Shown piece by piece: positions 24,454 through 31,475 of a DNA stretch of 32,670 nucleotides. The notes beneath the pieces are model-generated. The model saw nothing but the letters and a program-made list of their open reading frames with translations. It made no database searches and was not told the DNA's origin. Positions within the stretch are counted from its first letter, which is position 1. Each line of letters begins with the position of its first letter. The stretch is taken from the NCBI GenBank assembly GCA_017381015.1, contig JAFOCV010000054.1:1-32670 (forward strand), given 5' to 3'. The translations under genes were made by a program, and so were the position numbers. The DNA comes from Bacteroidaceae bacterium. GTDB taxonomy: Bacteria > Bacteroidota > Bacteroidia > Bacteroidales > Bacteroidaceae.

Positions 24454-24891
24454 TTACTCGGTCATTTCTCCTTCGATGATCAGGCGCACGATTTTTGTTT
24501 TCGAGTTGGAGCGAATGGTAATGGTCTTGGAGAAGCGTCCGGGCATGAGTCCCTTGCCATTGTATGTTACGTTGATGCTGTCTCTTTCTCCTGGCTTGAT
24601 GGGGTCCTTGGTGTATGCGGGCACGGTGCATCCACACGAGGCGAAAGCCTGATTGATGATGAGGGGAGCAGTACCTACGTTGGTAAAGCGGAAGGTGCAC
24701 TTGCGGATAGGGTCTGACTGGGGGAAGATGCCAAAGTTGTAGCGCAGGGTGTCAAACTTGATTTCCGCATAATTCTCGGCATTGCTGCTACCTGTGGGGC
24801 GCACGTTGCTATTTACTGTCTTCTTTGATTGAGCATTCATGCATAGGGCTGTCATCAAAAGCATGCATGCAAGGAATAAAATCTTTCTCAT
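24454..24891 (-). CDS. Exported DUF1573 protein
   Basis: The 145-aa protein has a signal peptide (MRKILFLACMLLMTALCMNAQ) and one immunoglobulin-like DUF1573 domain. It shows the family words YNFGIFPQSDPIRKCTFRFTN, FASCGCTVP with its Cys-Gly-Cys, and KPGERDSINVTYN. The family is widespread in Bacteroidetes and has no established function; it is probably periplasmic or surface-attached. The ATG at 24891 is chosen because it opens the signal peptide. A TTG at 24927 lies inside the promoter -7 element and cannot be the start if that promoter is used. It may head the long - strand run that begins with ruvC. Confidence 0.9.
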   Translation of the reverse strand: MRKILFLACMLLMTALCMNAQSKKTVNSNVRPTGSSNAENYAEIKFDTLRYNFGIFPQSDPIRKCTFRFTNVGTAPLIINQAFASCGCTVPAYTKDPIKPGERDSINVTYNGKGLMPGRFSKTITIRSNSKTKIVRLIIEGEMTE

Positions 24892-24924
24892 AAGTGTAGT
24901 TTCTATATTATAAAATTTCGCGCA

Positions 24925-24932
24925 CAAAGATA
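24925..24932 (-). promoter_or_regulatory. -7 element upstream of the DUF1573 gene
   Basis: On the - strand TATCTTTG lies 33 bases before the ATG. A TTTG is found only 28 bases upstream, too far for the usual spacing, so the -33 element is uncertain. Confidence 0.45.
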
Positions 24933-25126
24933 CGAAAAAAAACTCGGATTTCTACACTTTCAAAGGACTATTTCTGAACTATGCCTGGTGTTTTGGCCTG
25001 TGTGGTGTGGTGCAGAAAAAGTGCGTGCCATACCCGACGAATCGAATACAGCACGCCATTAACCAAAACTAATATATCAAAATGAAAAAAAACTATTTCA
25101 TTCGGGGGGTGGAGGAACGGTGCGGT

Positions 25127-27058
25127 TTACAGACTTTCACACTCCTTCAGCCAACTGAGCGAAACGGCATCGCTGGGCATTTGCCAATCGCCTCGGGGAG
25201 ACAATCCACAGGTACCCACCTTGGGTCCGTCGGGCAAGCAAGAGCGCTTGAACTGTTGGTTGAAGAAACGTCTGTAACATACAGACAACCATTTCTTTAT
25301 CGTTTCGTCATCGTAGTCGCTTTGTGCAAAGGCATGTCGTGCCAGCATGTATATCTTGCCAGGGCGGAAGCCATGGCGCAGTATGTAGTAGAGGAAGAAG
25401 TCATGCAGTTCGTAGGGGCCTACCAGGTCTTCTGTCTTCTGCTTGATTTCGCCATTCTCGTGGGCGGGTATCAGCTCGGGCGAGATGGGGGTGTCTATGA
25501 TGTCCTCCAGAGTGCTTCTCACCACGGTACTCTTCTGTACGCTGGCATACCATGCTACCACCAGTCTTACTACTGTCTTGGGCACAGAGCCATTGACGCT
25601 GTACATGGACATGTGATCGCCGTTGTATGTGGCCCAACCAAGTGCCAGTTCGGACAGGTCGCCAGTACCCACTACCATGCCATTCACCTGATTGGCTATG
25701 TCCATGAGGATTTGGGTGCGTTCGCGAGCCTGAGAGTTCTCGTACGTGATGTCGTGCTTGAGGGGATTGTGTTCTATGTCCTTGAAGTGCTGCAGGCAGG
25801 CATCCTTGATGCTTACTTCTCGGAGTGTGATGCCCAGATGCTTCATCAGCGTGAGGGCGTTCTGGTAGGTGCGGTCTGTGGTGCCAAAACCAGGCATGGT
25901 GACTCCCACAATACCCTTGCGGTCAAGCTTGAGTAGATCGAATGTGCCCACGCATACCAATAGAGCCAGAGTGCTGTCCAATCCACCGCTGATGCCCAGT
26001 ACAACTGTCTTACACCCAGTGTGTTTCAGTCGTTTGGCTAAACCAAGAGTTTGAATGCTGAATATCTCTTCCGTCTCGCGTGCCAGTTGTGCTTTGTCCT
26101 CTGAATAGAAGGGATGCTGGCTGATGTGGCGAGAGAGTTCCAGGTCGCGACGAGCCATCATGTCCGTATTGGTGATGGTGAGTTTTTCCTTGTTGATTTC
26201 CTTGGTAGAATCGCTGAAAATCTTGTTGGAGCGACGATCACCTCGGATCTTCTCTACGTCTATTTCGCTAAGTATCAAACCAGGTTCCATGCCATAGGGC
26301 TTTTTCTCGCAGAGTATGTTGCCGTTCTCGCATATCAGGGTTTTGCCTCCATAAACCAGGTCTGTAGAGCTCTCGCCAAAACCTGCGCTGGCATACACGT
26401 ATCCACCTATGCAGGCGGCGCTCTGTGCACATACCAGATTGGTGATATAGTCGTTCTTGCCCACGAAGCTACTATCCGCAGCAGGGCACAGTATTATCTC
26501 TGCACCCATCAGTGAGAGAGTGCTGGAGGGGGGGATAGGAGCCCACATGTCGTGTCCTATCTCGATGGCAAAGCTGCATGAGGGAGTATTGAAGATGTGG
26601 TATCGGCTTATTTCCACCTGGTCGCCGCAGAGCCATACCTTGCTGTTTTCTGCTTCGGTGATGGAGGTGAACCATCGCTTTTCGCTGCTGTCTCTGTGGT
26701 TGCTCAGGAAGCTCTTTGCCACGATGCCCTGTATTTTGCCTTTCTGCAATACCACGGCACAATTGAGCATATTGTGATTGCATACCACGGGCATACCCAC
26801 GATGAGTATCATGTCCATGGAGCGAGTAAAGTCCATTAGCTTCATCAGCGCTATCTCTGCCTCCTCCACCAGAGTCTGCTGGAAGAAGAGATCCTGACAG
26901 GTATAGCCAGTGAGGCTCAGTTCGGGGGTGACTAGAATTTCAACGTTCTGAGCCTGTGCTCTGAGGACCAGTTTTTCTATTTCCTCCACGTTGTGCTGAG
27001 TGTCTGCCACCTTTACCTCTGGTATGCCGGCGGCTACTCTTACGAATCCGTATTTCAT
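25127..27058 (-). CDS. nadE: NAD+ synthetase with glutaminase-type N-terminal domain lacking the nucleophile Cys
   Basis: NadE amidates nicotinate adenine dinucleotide to NAD+, the last step of NAD synthesis. The 643-aa protein has an N-terminal nitrilase-fold domain (1-280) and a C-terminal synthetase domain with the P-loop SGGLDS (357-362) and the closing region GTCGLSPRGDWQMPSDA. In the N-terminal domain Glu46 (VTPELSLTGYTC) and Lys115 are in place. The third member, normally Cys in a word like EICEDLW, is Gly168 in IEIGHDMWAP (codon GGA at 26555-26557). Glutamine hydrolysis is thus doubtful and the enzyme may depend on free ammonia. The ATG at 27058 sits 33 bases below a consensus promoter; a TTG at 27112 lies within that promoter. 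Confidence 0.92.
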   Translation of the reverse strand: MKYGFVRVAAGIPEVKVADTQHNVEEIEKLVLRAQAQNVEILVTPELSLTGYTCQDLFFQQTLVEEAEIALMKLMDFTRSMDMILIVGMPVVCNHNMLNCAVVLQKGKIQGIVAKSFLSNHRDSSEKRWFTSITEAENSKVWLCGDQVEISRYHIFNTPSCSFAIEIGHDMWAPIPPSSTLSLMGAEIILCPAADSSFVGKNDYITNLVCAQSAACIGGYVYASAGFGESSTDLVYGGKTLICENGNILCEKKPYGMEPGLILSEIDVEKIRGDRRSNKIFSDSTKEINKEKLTITNTDMMARRDLELSRHISQHPFYSEDKAQLARETEEIFSIQTLGLAKRLKHTGCKTVVLGISGGLDSTLALLVCVGTFDLLKLDRKGIVGVTMPGFGTTDRTYQNALTLMKHLGITLREVSIKDACLQHFKDIEHNPLKHDITYENSQARERTQILMDIANQVNGMVVGTGDLSELALGWATYNGDHMSMYSVNGSVPKTVVRLVVAWYASVQKSTVVRSTLEDIIDTPISPELIPAHENGEIKQKTEDLVGPYELHDFFLYYILRHGFRPGKIYMLARHAFAQSDYDDETIKKWLSVCYRRFFNQQFKRSCLPDGPKVGTCGLSPRGDWQMPSDAVSLSWLKECESL

Positions 27059-27090
27059 ACTTTTCGTTGTTTTTATTCTAATTTCTGGGG

Positions 27091-27121
27091 CAAAGGTATT
27101 GATTTTTTTCAAGAAAACAAA
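27091..27121 (-). promoter_or_regulatory. Consensus promoter of nadE
   Basis: On the - strand TTTG (27118-27121), exactly 19 bases, then TACCTTTG (27091-27098) match the Bacteroidetes promoter at every position. The transcript would start near 27085, leaving a leader of about 27 bases. Confidence 0.82.
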
Positions 27122-27136
27122 GTGAAAGGGAAGATT

Positions 27137-27174
27137 ATCAGTGAGCAGGAGTCAATAAGGCGCTGCTCACTGAT
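27137..27174 (-). terminator. 12-bp perfect stem-loop after the DUF6261-like gene
   Basis: ATCAGTGAGCAG (27137-27148) pairs perfectly with CTGCTCACTGAT (27163-27174) around a 14-base loop. It lies between the end of the DUF6261-like gene and the nadE promoter, so a terminator is likely. The T run is better on the + strand, which has no gene there. The arms share the word TGCTCACTG with the heptamer array nearby. Confidence 0.5.
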
Positions 27175-27188
27175 TTTTCTGAGTGATG

Positions 27189-27230
27189 CTCATATCTCAT
27201 TGTTCACAGCTCTCAGCTCACTGCTCACTG
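27189..27230. repeat. 7-bp CTCACTG array
   Basis: Six heptamers in register: CTCATAT, CTCATTG, TTCACAG, CTCTCAG, CTCACTG, CTCACTG. The array lies 19 bases after the stop codon of the DUF6261-like gene. Confidence 0.75.
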
Positions 27231-27248
27231 CACGGTGGTGTGTGTGGC

Positions 27249-28076
27249 TTACTGCTCTGCTGAGGTGTCGTTGCTGTCTGGAGTAGTGGGTGATTCCTGG
27301 TTTTCAGTGTTGTCTGTATTGTCTGAGTTTTCTGGGCTGTCAGGATTCTCGTTTTTCTCTGTTTTGGCAGTACGCTGGTTGTAGCTGGCATTTGCTTCGC
27401 TCAGGATGGCATTGATGGTAAGGATGTAGGCATCTATCTCTTCTGAGGGAGTGAGTACGTTGTGAGCAAAAGCCACGGTGGTGATGTACTTGTAGAGGGA
27501 GTCCATTTCCTGGCGCAGAGTGGCGCTGTCCACTGCTTTGTTGGCGGTGCGGGCCTGTGTGCGCTGTTCCAGTATGACCTTGTACTGAGCGTTCTTCAGC
27601 GTGAGTGTTTCGATGTAGTTGCCCAGTCCCAGAGCGGTGATGTATGTCTGCATGGATTCCTGATTCAGGTCTATGAGCATGCCCTCTATGGTGGCAGTTT
27701 TCTGTGGTGCTGGCTGGTTGTAGAATCCCACGTAGGGTTTCAATACGGTGTACAGTGCGGTGGCTGCTGCTGCTTTTTCGGCAAGGGGCAGGCTCAGCGA
27801 ATTGCGCACGCTGGTGATGATGTACTGACCCAGGGTGCTGCGCTCTACGTCCAGGGCCTGAAGCTTGATGGTTTCTGGACAGGCTGTGGTACGTGCCACG
27901 TTGTTCTGCAATTGTGTGTGCAGTTGGCGAAGGCGGTCGACGTCGGCTTCTTCATAGTGCAGAGTATCTGCTCCTAGGGCAATGGTTTGTGAGATGAAGC
28001 GGTCCATGATGGTGACGTACTCGGGTGTGTTGAATTTGTGGAAACTGAGTTCCTGGAAGTAATTGATGTTTTTCAT
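27249..28076 (-). CDS. DUF6261-like protein with a repeat-derived acidic tail
   Basis: The 275-aa protein resembles Bacteroidales proteins now called DUF6261; the start KNINYFQELSFHKFNTPEYVTIMDRF fits, but I assign the family from memory only. It has no signal peptide and is predicted largely helical (about 1-230), with heptad-like Leu/Ile. Function is unknown. The last 45 residues are low complexity, rich in Asn, Asp, Glu, Ser and Thr (ENSDNTDNTENQESP). At DNA level this tail is a 9-bp periodic array (cores at 27304-27344), so its length may vary between strains in steps of three residues. The gene stands alone, with no clear promoter seen in the 280-base gap upstream. Confidence 0.65.
   Translation of the reverse strand: MKNINYFQELSFHKFNTPEYVTIMDRFISQTIALGADTLHYEEADVDRLRQLHTQLQNNVARTTACPETIKLQALDVERSTLGQYIITSVRNSLSLPLAEKAAAATALYTVLKPYVGFYNQPAPQKTATIEGMLIDLNQESMQTYITALGLGNYIETLTLKNAQYKVILEQRTQARTANKAVDSATLRQEMDSLYKYITTVAFAHNVLTPSEEIDAYILTINAILSEANASYNQRTAKTEKNENPDSPENSDNTDNTENQESPTTPDSNDTSAEQ
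27304..27348. repeat. 9-bp array inside the 3' end of the DUF6261-like gene
   Basis: On the + strand TCAGT, TCTGT, TCTGA, TCTGG and TCAGG begin at 27304, 27313, 27322, 27331 and 27340, an exact 9-base step. The step keeps the reading frame and produces triplets such as NSD, NTD, NTE. Confidence 0.7.
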
Positions 28077-28133
28077 AAGCTGTAGGTGATAATAAAATGG
28101 TTTTGGAAAAATAATAAGGTCTCTGATAAGGTC

Positions 28134-28210
28134 TCTAGGGTCTCTAGAGTATCTAGTATTTCTAGTATTTCTAGATTTTCTAGAATCTCTAGAACTTCTA
28201 GGACCTCTAG
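28134..28210. repeat. 9-bp TCTAG-N4 array, nine copies
   Basis: TCTAG starts at 28134, 28143, 28152, 28161, 28170, 28179, 28188, 28197 and 28206: nine perfect cores with an exact 9-base step. The four bases between cores vary freely (for example AGTA, TATT, AATC, GACC). CTAG is rare in many bacterial genomes, which makes this density remarkable. Confidence 0.92.
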
Positions 28211-28238
28211 GCCCCCCAAAAGGGTGGCGGCGGTTTTT

Positions 28239-28262
28239 GTAATTGTAATTGTAATCGTAGTC
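28239..28262. repeat. 6-bp GTAATT array
   Basis: Hexamers GTAATT, GTAATT, GTAATC, GTAGTC follow a T run, as in the copies at 19893 and 23686. The last two units are also the left arm of a 14-bp inverted repeat. Confidence 0.75.
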
Positions 28263-28350
28263 TGTGGATGAGGGGGGGGCTTGTGAGTGGTGGTGGTCAG
28301 TTGCTTTTGAGGTATGTTGGTGCTTTTCCCCTGTGGCAGACTACGATTAC
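28251..28350. repeat. 14-bp perfect inverted repeat with 72-base centre
   Basis: GTAATCGTAGTCTG at 28251-28264 is the exact reverse complement of CAGACTACGATTAC at 28337-28350. The centre contains a run of eight G (28272-28279). The right arm ends 6 bases from the stop codon of the 686-aa gene. Confidence 0.8.
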
Positions 28351-28356
28351 GCAGGA

Positions 28357-30417
28357 TTAGTGATTTATGTTGGTTTTGTGGTATTTCTTAGTTTCTTTGT
28401 CGTAAGTGACGAGCTTGCGGTGAATCCACTGGTTGAGCATATTGCGCACGGCTCTGGATGTGGTGGGCTTGTTCATGATGCGTCGTATGCTGACGGCATC
28501 ATTGTATGTGAACGTATTTTGAAGCATGGGCAATAGCATAGTGGGGCGATGACCGCCTTGTTCGACGACGTTGAAGTCCTTCTCGATGAGCTGTCCGAAG
28601 TAGTAGCTCTTGCACCACATGTCATATGATACGCTCCACGAGCAGAAGTCTTCTATCTCCTGGCTCCATCCACCGTGCATGATGCTGAGTATGTATCCTC
28701 TCCAGCATCCCATTTGCAGCGAGCGCCACAGAAAGGGCAGCATGTGCTTGGCATCCATCATCTTGAGATAGTTGGTCTGGCGGATTTTTTCGTCATTAGC
28801 CCATTTGATGGCTTCGGGATAGTGTATTATGCCCTTGGCCCGGAGCAGTGGGGTGGTGTAGACCTTCAGCGTGTTGCGATATGATTCGCCGTACTGGCCA
28901 TAGGTGGGTGTGTCTTCTCCCCAGTCGTCCTCGTCCAGTATGATGGTGCTGAGACACAGTCGGCTGAGAGTACCATTGTTGGTATCCCCCTTGAGCACAC
29001 GTCTTGCCGTATTGGGAGTGGTGGAGAAGTTGAAGCTCCATCTCAGTTGAGCCACTTCGCTGACCGAAGCAGCCGAAACACGTTCCTGACCGTATTGCTC
29101 ACAGTCGTATGCCGAGCGTATGATCTCCGAAGCACCCTTCAGGCGCAGTATCTTCTCTATCTCTTCGCCATAGGTATAGAGCGAGTGCGGGTGGGCTCTC
29201 TTGCAGAGTTTTACCAGGGCAGGATTGGTCATATCCGCCTGTACTATTCTCAGTGGAGAGGTGGGCGCAGGTGGACGTTCGGCATTGGCAGGAAGCACGG
29301 CGCATTTTGCACGCCACTGGTCGTCTGCGGCACGATTCTCCTCGTCCTCCTTCTCTATGTCATATAGTATCTCCTTGAGGGGCATACGTATGGCAGACTT
29401 GCCACTGGCCTGCGATGCTATGCAGATGTTCATGAAGCAGGGCTCAAAGTCACGATTGTCTATGTGTTTGAACTGTACTTCGCTCAGTAGTATTCTCAGA
29501 GCCGAGAAGCAGGCTATTGCCACTGCGGGTCTGGTATTTTCCGGCGAAGCGCTGATGATGTGCTCTATGGCAGGAGGCAGACGTTCGGGCATGGGAGGTA
29601 CCTGTATTTCCTCGTCCTGTAGGCACTGATCGTCCATCAGCTCGTCATCGTCTGCATCGCTGTATGCAGGCTGGGGTGGGGTGCTTTGTTTGATGGGAAC
29701 GGCTTTTGCAACCAGCTTTATAGCCTTCTGATCGTGTAATTCCGCTTCCTCTTCAGAGTGAGTGCCCTCCTGGGGCAAGGATTCGGCTTTTTCGCCAGGA
29801 GAATCATAGTCCTGGAGCGGGAAGAGCATATCCGGATTGTAATAAAGTACATCATCCCTGTGGCACAACAGATACAGGCGCGAGAGATTCTTGCACTTGG
29901 TGTCTATGGGCAGATTCAATATGTTGTGCCATTTCTGTATTTCCTGTTCGATGGACAGTACTCCGGTGCGTTTCACCACCAGTCTCAGACCCTGAGAGGG
30001 AGTGAGGTATGCCATGGCCAGGAAGAGTGAGGGATCTCCCAGCTTGTTTTCTATGCAGCGCAGAGCATGCTGGTACATCTGCATGCCACAATTGGGCATA
30101 TCTATGTCTATGCCATAGAATGGCGAGGGTATAAAGCACTGGTCCTGACGGCGAGAGTGTTGTGGGTCCTGAGCCAACCATCTTTCGGCTAGCGGTGGAG
30201 AGTAGAGTCCGTTGAACAGTACGGCAGGCAGTTTCTTCTTTGCATCCTGCCTCTTTTCGCTACGGTACTGCTCTATCAGCTTGCTGGTGTGCTTGCTGTC
30301 CAGCAATTGGTCCATGATTTCCCGCGTGAGTACCTTCGGTTCAGTGTCAAACGAGTTGTTGACATAGGTAAGGGCTCCTTGCAGAGCCCCTACGCATTGA
30401 TTGTTAATAATTGTCAT
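28357..30417 (-). CDS. VirE_N (BT4734-like) primase-type domain fused to a DUF3987-like ATPase
   Basis: The 686-aa protein has an N-terminal VirE_N/BT4734-like domain (about 60-200), related to archaeo-eukaryotic primases. It shows FYGIDIDMPN (100-109, two acidic residues), SQGLRLVVKR (141-150) and RLYLLCHRDDVLYYN (180-194). An acidic linker follows (about 203-272). The C-terminal ATPase region (about 280-680) has a P-loop-like ASQASGKS (334-341). This pairing is common in Bacteroidales and in mobile-element replication modules, but no integrase, transposase or phage structural gene is nearby. A role in DNA replication or repair is inferred. It starts 8 bases after the 175-aa gene and shares its promoter. 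Confidence 0.72.
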   Translation of the reverse strand: MTIINNQCVGALQGALTYVNNSFDTEPKVLTREIMDQLLDSKHTSKLIEQYRSEKRQDAKKKLPAVLFNGLYSPPLAERWLAQDPQHSRRQDQCFIPSPFYGIDIDMPNCGMQMYQHALRCIENKLGDPSLFLAMAYLTPSQGLRLVVKRTGVLSIEQEIQKWHNILNLPIDTKCKNLSRLYLLCHRDDVLYYNPDMLFPLQDYDSPGEKAESLPQEGTHSEEEAELHDQKAIKLVAKAVPIKQSTPPQPAYSDADDDELMDDQCLQDEEIQVPPMPERLPPAIEHIISASPENTRPAVAIACFSALRILLSEVQFKHIDNRDFEPCFMNICIASQASGKSAIRMPLKEILYDIEKEDEENRAADDQWRAKCAVLPANAERPPAPTSPLRIVQADMTNPALVKLCKRAHPHSLYTYGEEIEKILRLKGASEIIRSAYDCEQYGQERVSAASVSEVAQLRWSFNFSTTPNTARRVLKGDTNNGTLSRLCLSTIILDEDDWGEDTPTYGQYGESYRNTLKVYTTPLLRAKGIIHYPEAIKWANDEKIRQTNYLKMMDAKHMLPFLWRSLQMGCWRGYILSIMHGGWSQEIEDFCSWSVSYDMWCKSYYFGQLIEKDFNVVEQGGHRPTMLLPMLQNTFTYNDAVSIRRIMNKPTTSRAVRNMLNQWIHRKLVTYDKETKKYHKTNINH

Positions 30418-30425
30418 AATTATAA

Positions 30426-30953
30426 TTATTTATTATCCTTAAGTTGCAGACCCTCCTGGGGGGCTTCTTCTTGCTGAGCAAGGAACTGCTCATCGTACTT
30501 ACGTTGCATTTCAAACCAGGCGTCAACGTACTCGCACCATGATGCGAACATAGCCTGGTCTGCTTCCTCCTTGGTTTGAGCCGTGAGGACGTCGTTGTTA
30601 AACATATATTTCCCGATTCTCCTAAGGAACTTTGCGAATGTAGACACACTCTCATAGTATTGTTTACGGTTAAGGTTCTTAGGTAACTTCATCTTACAGA
30701 TGAGGCTGTCCTGGAAGACCTGCACTCTAGACCTTCCAAGGTCTAGGTCCGCCCACGCACGGCGGTTTGGATTTTCTTCGCCTCCACCCAAGATGGCGAA
30801 GATGCTATTATTGTTCTCCTCTTGCTGAGGCTCTCCTACTTCTGCTTTAGCCTTCAAGAATTCCTCTAGAGCGTTATGTTCTGCTACTTCTGCGATGTTA
30901 ATCTCACGACCGTTTTTAACCAGGTCTTCAATTTTAATATAATTCTTGTTCAT
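30426..30953 (-). CDS. Unknown acidic protein, first gene of the VirE_N/DUF3987 unit
   Basis: I do not recognise this 175-aa protein. It is rich in Glu, Asn and Gln, with no signal peptide. Parts seen are MNKNYIKIEDLVKNGREI, an E/Q/N-rich stretch (about 39-50), a more ordered core (RAWADLDLGRSRVQVFQDSL and KQYYESVSTFAKFLRRIG) and a Gln/Glu tail. The start is ATG at 30953, preceded by an A-rich ribosome region and a 10-bp hairpin 16 bases upstream. Only 8 bases separate its stop from the 686-aa gene, so the two are surely one operon. It is probably a partner or regulator of that protein (inference). Confidence 0.7.
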   Translation of the reverse strand: MNKNYIKIEDLVKNGREINIAEVAEHNALEEFLKAKAEVGEPQQEENNNSIFAILGGGEENPNRRAWADLDLGRSRVQVFQDSLICKMKLPKNLNRKQYYESVSTFAKFLRRIGKYMFNNDVLTAQTKEEADQAMFASWCEYVDAWFEMQRKYDEQFLAQQEEAPQEGLQLKDNK

Positions 30954-30969
30954 AATTTTTATCTTTTAA

Positions 30970-30996
30970 GGTAAAGGTGTGCTGAGCACCTTTACC
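30970..30996 (-). promoter_or_regulatory. 10-bp hairpin just upstream of the 175-aa gene start
   Basis: Perfect arms of 10 bases enclose a 7-base loop. On the - strand the next 16 bases are A-rich, not T-rich, and lead straight to the ATG, so it is more likely a translation or RNA-stability element than a terminator. Confidence 0.6.
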
Positions 30997-31165
30997 GATT
31001 ATTAATTATTAATTATTGCTAGTTCCTTTCCCATGCAGCGAGCTACACTGCAATACTAGTTTAGGGTTTTTCGAAAATCAAGTAAATCGGGCAAAAATTT
31101 TTGTATGCTAGCAGAATCCCGAGCTCACTGTCCTTCCGATGTGCACGTCCCCTATATTTCTAATA

Positions 31166-31176
31166 TGTTAAAGAAC
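31166..31176 (-). promoter_or_regulatory. boxA-like antitermination word
   Basis: GTTCTTTAACA on the - strand, about 45-55 bases after the predicted transcript start, is close to boxA of rRNA leaders (TGCTCTTTAACA in E. coli), which binds NusB-NusE. No rRNA gene lies nearby. Confidence 0.5.
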
Positions 31177-31227
31177 TCTTTGCTGGCAGGAAGAAACCCT
31201 CAGCGGCTTGTTTCCCGTTTGCGAGTG

Positions 31228-31258
31228 CAAAGGTATAGCTTTTTATGAAAACTACAAA
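31228..31258 (-). promoter_or_regulatory. Consensus promoter of the VirE_N/DUF3987 operon
   Basis: On the - strand TTTG (31255-31258), exactly 19 bases, then TACCTTTG (31228-31235) match the Bacteroidetes promoter fully. It is the same combination as at nadE. Confidence 0.82.
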
Positions 31259-31291
31259 AGGATAAAGCATTAATTATCAAATAGATACGGA

Positions 31292-31396
31292 GTAAGATTT
31301 CCCGAAAGTTTACCTCTAAAAAAGGAGTGAAAAAGCGCAAAATCTTACCTCGGAAATTGCGGTAAGAATTTCCAAAAACTTACCTCCGCCAGACAG
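31292..31396. repeat. Three tandem 35-bp units upstream of the promoter
   Basis: Units start at 31292, 31327 and 31362. TTACCTC recurs at 31310, 31345 and 31380, an exact 35-base step. Units 1 and 3 match at 20 of their first 26 bases, beginning GTAAGA; unit 2 is more diverged. Unit 3 holds GGTAAG-N12-CTTACC, a dyad, and unit 1 a decayed form of it. They lie about 33-140 bases upstream of the -33 element at 31255-31258, as a set of regulator sites would. Confidence 0.75.
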
Positions 31397-31401
31397 GGCA
31401 C

Positions 31402-31430
31402 AAAAAAACTCCCCGCACAAGGGGGAGTTT
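31402..31430 (-). terminator. Intrinsic terminator of the 332-aa gene
   Basis: AAACTCCCC (31406-31414) pairs with GGGGAGTTT (31422-31430), 9 bp with a 7-base loop. On the - strand the stem runs into seven T. It lies about 45 bases after the stop codon. Confidence 0.85.
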
Positions 31431-31475
31431 ACTGGTGGGAAGATGTGGGTCAGCAGGTGGTCATTCTTCGTGAAT

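Larger units (their letters stand above)
30954..31221 (-). promoter_or_regulatory. Long structured leader of the VirE_N/DUF3987 operon
   Basis: From the predicted transcript start near 31221 to the ATG at 30953 lie about 265 bases with no gene. On the - strand they contain a boxA-like word, GTTCTTTAACA (31166-31176). A chain of small palindromes follows: GTGCAC 31141, GAGCTC 31121, TGCTAGCA 31106, CAAAAATTTTTG 31092, TTTTCGAAAA 31068, ACTAGT 31055. Last is a perfect 10-bp hairpin, GGTAAAGGTG with CACCTTTACC (30970-30996), 16 bases before the start codon. It may be an antitermination, attenuation or small-RNA region; no known riboswitch was recognised. Confidence 0.65.

Noticed and set aside
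25082-25936. Open frame of 284 codons on the + strand
   Set aside because: It runs antisense to nadE, whose family motifs are clear. The ATG falls in an A-rich gap and the product matches nothing.
27112-27112. TTG as the NadE start, giving 18 extra residues
   Set aside because: This codon lies inside the consensus promoter, so it would not be transcribed. The ATG at 27058 gives the conserved N-terminus MKYGFVRVA.
28272-28279. Run of eight G as a phase-variation switch
   Set aside because: It is outside any gene and not between promoter elements that I can recognise, so no switched product can be named.
30970-30996. Hairpin as a terminator of an upstream gene
   Set aside because: It lies after the promoter and 16 bases before a start codon, with no T tract on the - strand. 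The upstream gene already has a good terminator at 31402.
31292-31396. Possible CRISPR array (35-base period)
   Set aside because: There are only three units, the repeats are diverged and contiguous rather than separated by unique spacers, and no cas gene is nearby.
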